Of a DNA stretch of 5,011 bases, positions 1-5,011 are shown in pieces. Origin of the DNA: JALOOE01 sp964423545. GTDB lineage: Bacteria; Chloroflexota; Anaerolineae; CG2-30-64-16. The notes below the pieces were generated by a model that saw only the letters and a list, made by a program, of their open reading frames with translations, was not told where the DNA came from and made no database searches. Position numbers and translations under genes: made by a program. Every line of letters starts with the position of its first letter. Within the stretch, counting starts at the first letter, position 1. The stretch spans positions 1 through 5,011 of the forward strand of contig CAYRFV010000358.1 of the NCBI GenBank assembly GCA_964423545.1, in the 5' to 3' direction.

Positions 1-1
1 C

Positions 2-784
2 CAGGGCGCCCAGGCCCTCGGCCAGGCGAACAACGAGGAGGTGAAGGCCGGGCTCAGGCAGGCGATCGCCGCGGTCGAGGCGGTCGTGAATCAGGCGAAC
101 CAGGCGCAGAGTCAGAGCAGCTACGCCGCTGCCTGGCCAAAGGCAGCCGAAATGGCCCGTCTCTCGCGCATCGAGGCATGGCCGTGGGCGTCGCAGGCGG
201 TGCGCGATGCCGGATTGGTCGGCACGGTCAATGTGCGGGTGACCAACCAGGCCGGCCAGCCGATCCCGAACGCGCTGGTGACCGTGCTCTCGGCCCGCAA
301 CCCGGTCGGCGCGCAAACCGATGCGGCGGGCCGCGCCACGATCCCGAATGTGGCGGCCGTGCCGGCGCTCCAGGTCAAGGCCTACGCGCCGGGACTGGTC
401 TACCACGAGGTGCATGCCAACCTCGCGCCGAATGCCACGGCCAACGCGACCATCGTCCTGCCGGGCCCCAGCAGGAGCGGCCAGGCGCCGGTGGTGTCTG
501 GCCCATCGATCAGCCCGGCCAGCGGCGCAGGCAGCGCCCCCGTCGTCTTCGCCATGCAGGCGACCGATCCGCAGGGCGCGCTCGATCTGGCCGAGGATCA
601 GCTCTTCGCGTTGAACCCGGCGCTCGGCATCGCGTACGTGCTCAACCCGGCCGGCGGCAATCGTTATCAGTTCCAGGCGCAGCTTCCCGGTCTACCGCCT
701 GGCCAGCACACGTGGTACTTTTTCGCCGTGGATCACGCATGCAACACCAGCGCGATCCTGCCGGTGACGTACACGGTGAGATAG
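2..784 (+). CDS. C-terminal part of an exported protein with a helical segment and two Ig-like beta domains (5' end outside window)
   Basis: The frame is open to the left edge, so only the last 260 residues are visible and the GTG at 41 is probably internal. Counting from that GTG, residues 1-58 are Ala/Gln-rich and helical. Residues 61-141 read like a carboxypeptidase-regulatory-like beta-sandwich: a GTVNVRVTN strand, the turn GQPIPNALVTV, then TDAAGRATIPNV and QVKAYAPG. Residues 148-247 form a second Ig/FnIII-like domain, with strands at VVFAMQATDP and the ending GQHTWYFFAVDHACNTS. Such modules are usually extracellular and mediate binding or spacing; no catalytic motif is visible. The TAG stop overlaps the GTG of the next gene, so the two are probably translationally coupled. 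The missing N-terminus may hold the functional domain. Given the haem-type lipoprotein downstream it could be a cytochrome, but no CXXCH motif lies in the visible part. Confidence 0.8.
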   Translation, partial: QGAQALGQANNEEVKAGLRQAIAAVEAVVNQANQAQSQSSYAAAWPKAAEMARLSRIEAWPWASQAVRDAGLVGTVNVRVTNQAGQPIPNALVTVLSARNPVGAQTDAAGRATIPNVAAVPALQVKAYAPGLVYHEVHANLAPNATANATIVLPGPSRSGQAPVVSGPSISPASGAGSAPVVFAMQATDPQGALDLAEDQLFALNPALGIAYVLNPAGGNRYQFQAQLPGLPPGQHTWYFFAVDHACNTSAILPVTYTVR

Positions 785-1623
785 TGGCGGGGCGCCGGGC
801 CGTGATCGTTCGCACGCGTGAGGCGCCCCGCGAGGCGCACGAGGCGAAGCGTGAAACCGTGCTGCGGCAGCGGCGGCGCAGCGCGGTGCTCTTGGGAGCG
901 ATCCTGCTCTTGCTGGCCGCGTGCATCCCCCCTCCCGCGCCGGCGCCGGAACGCAGCAGCGCAGCGGCGCGGGCCGGCGACTCCGGGCCGCGCCGCGCGG
1001 TCGATGCGGCACATCACCGCCTGGTGGCGCGCCGTACGGTCCGCGCTCCTGATCCGGCAGACGAGTTCGATCCGGTTTGGGAAGAGGCGGAACCGCTGCG
1101 CATCCCCCTCACGCGGGGAAGCCATGGCGCCGAACCGGCGTTGGCCGAACCGGCGTTGGCCGAACCGGCGTTGGAGGTGGAGCTTGCTGCGCTGCGCACG
1201 GCTGACTCCCTTTACCTGCGCGCTCGCTGGCCGGGCGCGCCGGCCTTCGCCGCCCGGTCCCAATCGACGCCGAACACGGAAAACCGGCTCACCGTGCACT
1301 GGAGCATCCCGCAGAAACCGGGCTTGCCGCCGCCGGCCTGCGACGTGGCATGCCATACGGCTCACACCGACCAGGCCGGACGGCTGGCCTATCTCCACAC
1401 CGAGACGATCCCACCGGGCGGCAACCCGGCGGCGCGCGCGGCCGGAGGCTGGCAGGACGGCGCCTGGACCCTGGTCTGGAGCCGGCCCCTGGCCAGCGCC
1501 AACCCGTATGACCTGCAGCTCACCGAGCCAGGGCAACCCTATCGCTTCTTCGTCAAGGTTTTCCTGGAGGAGGGCCGCCCGGATGCGGTCTCTCAAGTGC
1601 AGGAGATGGTGCTTGAGCCGTGA
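784..1623 (+). CDS. Lipoprotein with an ethylbenzene-dehydrogenase-like haem-binding domain and a CX3CH motif
   Basis: With the GTG at 784 the product has 279 residues. Residues 27-47 (RQRRR, a Val/Leu/Ile core, then LAAC) form a lipoprotein signal with the lipidated cysteine at 47, followed by a Pro/Ala-rich linker, so the protein should be membrane-anchored outside the cytoplasm. From about residue 75 the layout resembles the haem-binding subunit of ethylbenzene dehydrogenase/DMSO-reductase-type enzymes (EB_dh family): DEFDPVWEEAEPLRIPL, then LRTADSLYLRARW, NRLTVHWSI, GAWTLVWSRPL and YRFFVKVFL. C186, C190 and H191 form CX3CH rather than CXXCH, which suggests covalent haem c. An AEPAL triple repeat lies at residues 116-130. 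The start is uncertain. GTG 784 overlaps the upstream stop; GTG 859 puts the cysteine at residue 22, a more typical signal length, but its only nearby GAGG lies about 14 bases upstream. GTG 802 is also possible. The substrate and redox partner are unknown. Confidence 0.75.
   Translation: MAGRRAVIVRTREAPREAHEAKRETVLRQRRRSAVLLGAILLLLAACIPPPAPAPERSSAAARAGDSGPRRAVDAAHHRLVARRTVRAPDPADEFDPVWEEAEPLRIPLTRGSHGAEPALAEPALAEPALEVELAALRTADSLYLRARWPGAPAFAARSQSTPNTENRLTVHWSIPQKPGLPPPACDVACHTAHTDQAGRLAYLHTETIPPGGNPAARAAGGWQDGAWTLVWSRPLASANPYDLQLTEPGQPYRFFVKVFLEEGRPDAVSQVQEMVLEP
859..924 (+). other. Lipoprotein signal sequence with lipobox LAAC
   Basis: Read from the GTG at 859, this segment encodes a basic start (RQRRR), a hydrophobic stretch rich in Val, Leu and Ile, and the lipobox LAAC, with the cysteine codon at 922-924. 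The Pro-rich sequence after the cysteine is typical of a tether. This is the main argument that the true start may be 859 rather than 784. Confidence 0.8.
1130..1174 (+). repeat. Three perfect tandem copies of a 15-bp unit
   Basis: The unit ccgaaccggcgttgg occurs three times without a mismatch at 1130-1144, 1145-1159 and 1160-1174. It is in frame and encodes AEPAL three times within the lipoprotein, between the RIPLTRG strand and the VELAALRT strand of the haem domain. Because the unit length is a multiple of three, copy number can change by slippage without breaking the reading frame. The position between two predicted strands suggests a surface loop. Confidence 0.95.
1339..1356 (+). other. 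CX3CH motif, possible covalent haem c site
   Basis: The codons encode C-D-V-A-C-H. The spacing between the cysteines is three residues rather than the standard two. Cysteine pairs of this type occur in some EB_dh-like proteins and a few other c-type cytochromes, so haem attachment is plausible but not proven. No other cysteine pair is present in the mature protein. Confidence 0.6.
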
Positions 1624-1635
1624 GCGAGACGGCGT

Positions 1636-3714
1636 ATGAAGGGGCGGGCGCATCGGGGTGAGGCCTGCCCGGTGAGGCAGCACACAGTGCGGCGCCGGTG
1701 CGCCGCACTCCGGCGCCGCGCGCCCTCGGCCCTCTGCGGTCTCCTGATCGTCGCCACCATCGCCCACTTCTCCTGGCTCGCGGTTGCGCGCCACCAGATG
1801 TTTCGCTCCAGCGCCATGGACCTTGGCTACACAGCCCAGGTGGCCTGGAACACGCTGCACGGCCGGCCTTTCGAGTTCACGACCTACGAGAACGCACCCA
1901 TCGACCTCCCGTTGGAGCAGTTTCGGCGCACCGACAACCTGCTCGGCTACCACGTGGAGCTGCTGCTCGCGCCCATCGCGCTGATCTATCTGCTCTTTGA
2001 GGATCCCATCGCGCTCCTGGTTCTGCAGGTCGTCGTCGTCGCCCTGGGCGCGCTGCCGGCCTTCTGGATCGCGCGCCGGCGGCTGGAAAGCGGATGGGCC
2101 GGCCTGGCCATCGCAGCAGCCTATCTGTTGGCGCCGGCGCTGAACGGCGCGGTGCTCTCCGACTTTCATGCGGTCGCATTGACCTCAACGCTGCTGCTGT
2201 TCGCTTTCTATTTCCTGGACGAGCGTCGGCCGTGGGCGTTCCTGGCCGCGATCACGATCGCGATCAGCGCCAAAGAGGATGTCCCCCTGCTGGTGGGGAT
2301 GCTGGGGCTGTATCTGCTCATTCGGCGCCGCGAGCGCAGACTGGGGGTGGTCGCGGCCCTGTTGGGCTTCGGCTGGTTCATCGTCGCCACGCGCATCATC
2401 CAGCCTCACTACAACGGGTTGACAACCTCGCCCTTCCTCCACCGGCTGGCGATCTTCGGACCGAGCGTCAGCGAGACGCTGGCGAACGTCGTACAAGACC
2501 CTCTGCTAATCGTTGCGTGGCTGGCGCGGGCCGCCAGTGTGGCCTATCTCTCGGGCCTGCTGGCAACCGGCGGCTTCCTCCCGCTGGCCAGTCCGCTCGT
2601 CCTGATGATCGGCGCGCCGGTCCTGGCGATCAACCTCTTCAGCACATGGGAGTGGACCTATTCGGAGGGCGCGCACTACTCGGCGTCGCTCATCCCGATC
2701 ATCATCGTGGCGGCGATCTATGGCGCCGAGTGGCTGGCGCGACAGGCTGCCCGGCGCACGGGAGCACCGTTTCAGCAAACCGCCGGCGCACTTGCCGCAG
2801 TCGTGCTCGGCGTCAGCCTGGTTCACCAGTGGCAAATCGGGCTTGCACCGTTTGCGCGCAACTACCGTCCGCCAATCATCGGTGAACACCACCGATTGGG
2901 CTGGGAGTTCGCGCGCCTGATTCCGCCGGAGGCGTCGGTGTCTGCGCAGGCGAATCTCTACCCGCACATCGCCCATCGCCGCCGCGCCTACTTCTTTCCG
3001 GCGCTCAACGATGCCGAGTATGTCTGGCTGGATGTGACCAGTTCGTCCTTTCCGATCAGCGTCAGCCGCCTGAACTCGGAGATCCAGTTCTTGCTGGAAC
3101 GTGGCGCCTATGGGGTCAAGGCGGCGCAGGACGGCTATCTCCTGCTGCAGCGCGGCGCACCGGGCCGGCTGAGCGGCGAAACGCTGGACGCCTTTCTGGC
3201 GTTCGCGCGCGCCGATGGGCCGCCATCGCGACCGGCCGCCATCCAGTTCGGGGATGCGCTCGAATTGGTGGGGTTCGATTCCGAGGTGCACCAGGTGGTC
3301 ACAGTTGGCCAGCTCCCGGCGACGGTGACGACCTACTGGCGCGCACTGCGGCCCCTGGATGCAGACTACGCTATCTCCTTCTTCTTCACCCGTCCGGACG
3401 GCGCCATCGTCGGCGCGTACACCGGCGCCACGCCAACCCTGTCGTGGGTCCCGACGCGCGCCTGGCAGTCGGGCGACATCATGCGCGTCGAAACGCCGAT
3501 CCTTGAGATCGGCCGCGATCTTGCGGTGCTGGTGGGCGTCAGCGCGCCGGGCGCGAAAGCGGACGATCCGGCCGCGCGGTTGGAGCCAACGACCGCTGCT
3601 CCGGGCTCAGCGCCCGGAGCAGAACCCCTGGCAGCCCCCGGAACAGCACCGCGGGCGGCGCCCAAGGTGATCCCCCAGGTCAGGCTGGCCGAGCTGTTTC
3701 GATTCGGTCGATGA
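1636..3714 (+). CDS. DUF2079 multi-spanning membrane protein (GT-C-like) with a C-terminal beta domain
   Basis: The product has 692 residues. DUF2079 hallmarks appear in order: MDLGYTAQVAWNTLHG (61-76), the YHVELLLAPIALIYLLF segment (105-121), the LQVVVVALGALP helix (130-141), DFHAVAL (176-182), AKEDVPLL (212-219), QPHYN (256-260) and EGAHYSASLIP (344-354). About ten to twelve hydrophobic segments lie between residues 33 and 396. DUF2079 proteins resemble GT-C glycosyltransferases that use lipid-linked sugars outside the membrane; the Asp in MDLG sits where that fold has its catalytic acid. The substrate is unknown. After the soluble part (to about 505), residues 535-650 look like a beta-sandwich (LELVGFDSE, TTYWRALRPLDADY, RPDGAIVGAY, TRAWQSGDIM), an extension often seen in Chloroflexota membrane proteins, followed by an Ala/Pro-rich tail. 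The ATG is 12 bases after the preceding stop and has no clear ribosome site; GTG 1672 or 1687 are alternatives. Probably the last gene of the operon. Confidence 0.88.
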   Translation: MKGRAHRGEACPVRQHTVRRRCAALRRRAPSALCGLLIVATIAHFSWLAVARHQMFRSSAMDLGYTAQVAWNTLHGRPFEFTTYENAPIDLPLEQFRRTDNLLGYHVELLLAPIALIYLLFEDPIALLVLQVVVVALGALPAFWIARRRLESGWAGLAIAAAYLLAPALNGAVLSDFHAVALTSTLLLFAFYFLDERRPWAFLAAITIAISAKEDVPLLVGMLGLYLLIRRRERRLGVVAALLGFGWFIVATRIIQPHYNGLTTSPFLHRLAIFGPSVSETLANVVQDPLLIVAWLARAASVAYLSGLLATGGFLPLASPLVLMIGAPVLAINLFSTWEWTYSEGAHYSASLIPIIIVAAIYGAEWLARQAARRTGAPFQQTAGALAAVVLGVSLVHQWQIGLAPFARNYRPPIIGEHHRLGWEFARLIPPEASVSAQANLYPHIAHRRRAYFFPALNDAEYVWLDVTSSSFPISVSRLNSEIQFLLERGAYGVKAAQDGYLLLQRGAPGRLSGETLDAFLAFARADGPPSRPAAIQFGDALELVGFDSEVHQVVTVGQLPATVTTYWRALRPLDADYAISFFFTRPDGAIVGAYTGATPTLSWVPTRAWQSGDIMRVETPILEIGRDLAVLVGVSAPGAKADDPAARLEPTTAAPGSAPGAEPLAAPGTAPRAAPKVIPQVRLAELFRFGR
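1657..1677 (+). promoter_or_regulatory. Two GGTGAGG ribosome-site-like elements that could set an internal start of the DUF2079 gene
   Basis: GGTGAGG occurs at 1657-1663 and again at 1671-1677. The first lies 8 bases before an in-frame GTG at 1672, and the second lies 9 bases before an in-frame GTG at 1687. Both spacings are ideal for a Shine-Dalgarno site, whereas the ATG at 1636 has none. Starting at 1672 or 1687 would remove 12 or 17 Arg/His-rich residues and leave the first membrane helix intact. Confidence 0.35.
3592..3666 (+). repeat. Ala/Pro/Gly-rich low-complexity tail with repeated APG/AP motifs
   Basis: Residues 653-677 of the DUF2079 protein consist mainly of Ala, Pro and Gly, with short repeats such as AAPGSAPG, AAPGTAP and RAAPK. 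The segment joins the beta domain to a final piece, VIPQVRLAELFRFGR. It is best read as a disordered linker. GC-rich degenerate repeats of this kind vary easily in length. Confidence 0.75.
3596..3622. repeat. Perfect 11-bp inverted repeat with a 5-base loop inside the DUF2079 gene
   Basis: The arms ctgctccgggc (3596-3606) and gcccggagcag (3612-3622) are exactly complementary, with loop tcagc. The hairpin lies in the stretch coding for the Ala/Pro-rich tail, about 90 bases before the stop. Neither strand has a T-run after it, so it is not a standard intrinsic terminator in either direction. Confidence 0.9.
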
Positions 3715-3756
3715 GCCCTGCCGTGGTGCGACTCTCGACAGCGGTCGGCCGCGGAC
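3715..3756. other. Convergent intergenic gap without a clear terminator
   Basis: These 42 bases separate the stops of the two convergent genes. The only local structure is a 4-bp GC stem, gcgg-tcgg-ccgc at 3741-3752, with no T-tract on either strand. Termination is therefore either Rho-dependent or happens inside the opposing gene. Confidence 0.6.
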
Positions 3757-5011
3757 TCACATCGCCTGCTCGACCGTCGCCTCTGTGATCTGGCCGAGCC
3801 GCCGGCCATCGAAGATCACATCCGCTGCAATCGCCACGCGCGGGTAGGGGAAAACGTAGTCCTTGGGAATCAGAACCCGGAAACTCGCGGTCCCGCGGCC
3901 GTTCGCCCCGATCTCGAACCGCCCGACCTCCGGCGCGGCCGTCCAGCCGTGTGGAAGCGCCAGGGTGGCCTCCGCCTGCACGCGTCGCGGCAGGAAGTTG
4001 GTCATGCGGATCTGCAGATTGAGCGTGTCGCCCGGCCTGGCCAGCGACTGATAGGGGTAGATCTGCGTCCAGCTCGGTTCCAGCCCGAAGTTCGCCTCGC
4101 CGGGCAGCAGCCGCTCGAACATTTGCGTCATCAGGAGCGACTTCTGAGCAAAGGCTGCATAGGTCGCGCCCTTCACCTCGCGCTGGAGGTCGTGGCCGGT
4201 GCAGAGGATATCGGGCAGGTACTCCTGGTAGAGCCGGGCCGTGATCTGGTGGCTCGTCTTGTGCACGTGGTTGCGATAGATCAGACTGGGGACGCCGGCG
4301 CGCAATGGAAAGATGTTGTCACCGGAGAACGCGACCGAATGGCCGTCGATCTGGCCGAACATCCCCATGTGGTAATCCGCATGGCCCGGTGTATAGTGGA
4401 TCGTGAACTCCAACCCGCGCCAGCTCAGCCGTTCGCCATCGCGGAAGGTCCGGTGCACCCGGATCGGGGTCGGCAGCTCGCAGCCGATCAGCTCTCCGCG
4501 CGGGTTCTCCAGGATCTCGCGCATGTTCTCATAGGCCCAGCACTCCACACCGAGCTGCTGCTGGAGGTAGGGGATGCCGTTGACATGGTCGTCGTGGTAG
4601 TGGCTGGGCAGCACTGCCTCGATCTTCTTGACTCCGTACTGCGTCCGCAGCCGCGCCAGCGAGTGCTCGACGAAGCGCACGCGCTCGCCGTCCTCGAAAT
4701 ACTTGTTGGCCGGCCCGAACAGCGAGAAGTTCGGCGCGCCGAAGTCCACTAACAGCGCCTCGCCCGCATCGGACGTGATGACGTAGAAATAGGAGCAGGC
4801 GTAAGTGGCAGCCAACAGGTGGGGCGTCACCGGCACGAAGTCGATTTCGTCCATCGGCAGGACGCCGCCCGTCATCAGTTGGTAGAACTGAGCCAGGTGG
4901 GCGCGCGTCTGCGCCATCGCCGCGGCCGGATCCTCCATCGGCTCGCCGTGCGACGGGCAGAGGAGCGTAGGATCGCGCTGTCCCAGGTTGCCCAGCGACA
5001 CGATCGCCGCT
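3757..5011 (-). CDS. Metallo-beta-lactamase-fold hydrolase with a NEW3-like C-terminal domain (5' end outside window)
   Basis: The frame stays open to the right edge, so the N-terminus is missing. Residues are counted from the Val codon at 4999-5001. Residues 55-275 are a complete metallo-beta-lactamase domain: HYHDDH at 134-139 (ligands H134, H136, D138, H139), H207 in TPGHADYH, D228 in FSGDNIF and H270 in CTGHD. All ligands of a dinuclear metal site are present, so it is probably an active hydrolase; the substrate is unknown. Residues 321-385 (RPGDTLNLQIRMTN, LPHGWTA, GRGTASFRVLIP) match the pattern of NEW3-type Ig-like domains, which are mostly found in secreted or carbohydrate-related enzymes. 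Residues 11-25 (PTLLCPSHGEPMEDP) look like the end of another metallo-beta-lactamase domain, so the GTG at 5001 is unlikely to be the true start. The gene is convergent with the DUF2079 gene and probably not co-regulated with it. Confidence 0.88.
   Translation of the reverse strand, partial: AAIVSLGNLGQRDPTLLCPSHGEPMEDPAAAMAQTRAHLAQFYQLMTGGVLPMDEIDFVPVTPHLLAATYACSYFYVITSDAGEALLVDFGAPNFSLFGPANKYFEDGERVRFVEHSLARLRTQYGVKKIEAVLPSHYHDDHVNGIPYLQQQLGVECWAYENMREILENPRGELIGCELPTPIRVHRTFRDGERLSWRGLEFTIHYTPGHADYHMGMFGQIDGHSVAFSGDNIFPLRAGVPSLIYRNHVHKTSHQITARLYQEYLPDILCTGHDLQREVKGATYAAFAQKSLLMTQMFERLLPGEANFGLEPSWTQIYPYQSLARPGDTLNLQIRMTNFLPRRVQAEATLALPHGWTAAPEVGRFEIGANGRGTASFRVLIPKDYVFPYPRVAIAADVIFDGRRLGQITEATVEQAM
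4585..4602 (-). other. HxHxDH metal-binding motif of the metallo-beta-lactamase domain
   Basis: On the minus strand these codons read H-Y-H-D-D-H, the signature that binds both metals in this superfamily. The other ligand codons are in the expected order at 4381-4383 (H207), 4318-4320 (D228) and 4192-4194 (H270). Confidence 0.95.

Noticed and set aside
62..69. GCGATCGC octamer resembling the cyanobacterial HIP1 repeat
   Set aside because: I noted it only here; one copy in GC-rich DNA is expected by chance, and the gene content does not point to a cyanobacterium.
178..783. Upstream extension of the lipoprotein frame to an ATG at 178
   Set aside because: It would overlap the first gene by 600 bases, and the extra protein is an Arg/Gly-rich out-of-frame reading of the Ig-like domains. 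The signal sequence also places the real N-terminus near 784-859.
733..2169. Long minus-strand open frame (478 codons) opposite the lipoprotein and DUF2079 genes
   Set aside because: Its product is Arg/Gly/Gln-rich with no recognisable domain or membrane pattern, and it crosses two well-supported plus-strand genes. High GC content makes such antisense frames common.
2251..2270. Palindromic GATCGCGATC stretch as a protein-binding site
   Set aside because: It lies inside a transmembrane helix coding Ile-Thr-Ile-Ala-Ile, and repeated atc/gcg codons explain the symmetry.
3741..3752. Small GC hairpin gcgg-tcgg-ccgc as a bidirectional terminator
   Set aside because: The stem is only 4 bp and there is no T-run on either strand.
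3949..4752. Plus-strand open frame of 267 codons opposite the metallo-beta-lactamase gene
   Set aside because: The minus strand encodes all metal-binding motifs in the correct order; the plus-strand frame shows no motif and is an antisense shadow.

Overview
The DNA is GC-rich (about two thirds G+C by eye). It holds four closely packed protein genes and no RNA genes, mobile elements or CRISPR. The gene content suggests a member of the Chloroflexota or a similar high-GC environmental bacterium: a DUF2079 membrane protein carrying a C-terminal beta domain, an ethylbenzene-dehydrogenase-like haem-domain lipoprotein, and a large metallo-beta-lactamase-fold protein ending in a NEW3-like domain. This placement is an inference from family distribution; no marker gene is present.

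The left three quarters (2-3714) is a plus-strand run of three genes that looks like one operon. The first is the 3' end of a gene for a protein with a helical segment and two Ig-like beta domains (stop at 782-784). Its TAG overlaps the GTG of the second gene (TAGTG, 782-786). The second gene encodes a lipoprotein with a clear lipobox and a domain like the haem-binding subunit of ethylbenzene dehydrogenase/DMSO-reductase-type enzymes. It has an unusual CX3CH motif and a perfect three-copy 15-bp repeat. Twelve bases later comes a 692-codon gene for a multi-spanning DUF2079 protein, related to GT-C-type glycosyltransferases, with an exported C-terminal beta domain and an Ala/Pro-rich tail. All three products appear to work at or outside the cytoplasmic membrane. 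What joins them functionally cannot be read from this window.

The right quarter (3757-5011, minus strand) is a convergent gene cut by the window edge. It has a complete metallo-beta-lactamase domain with every expected metal ligand, followed by a NEW3-like beta-sandwich. The residues just before that domain look like the closing segment of another metallo-beta-lactamase domain, so the full protein probably has two in tandem. The convergent genes are separated by 42 bases with no convincing terminator.

Nothing here clearly amounts to a new defence or mobile system. The points most worth a second look are the probable tandem metallo-beta-lactamase architecture, the CX3CH motif in the lipoprotein, the in-frame 15-bp repeat, and a perfect 11-bp hairpin inside the tail of the DUF2079 gene.
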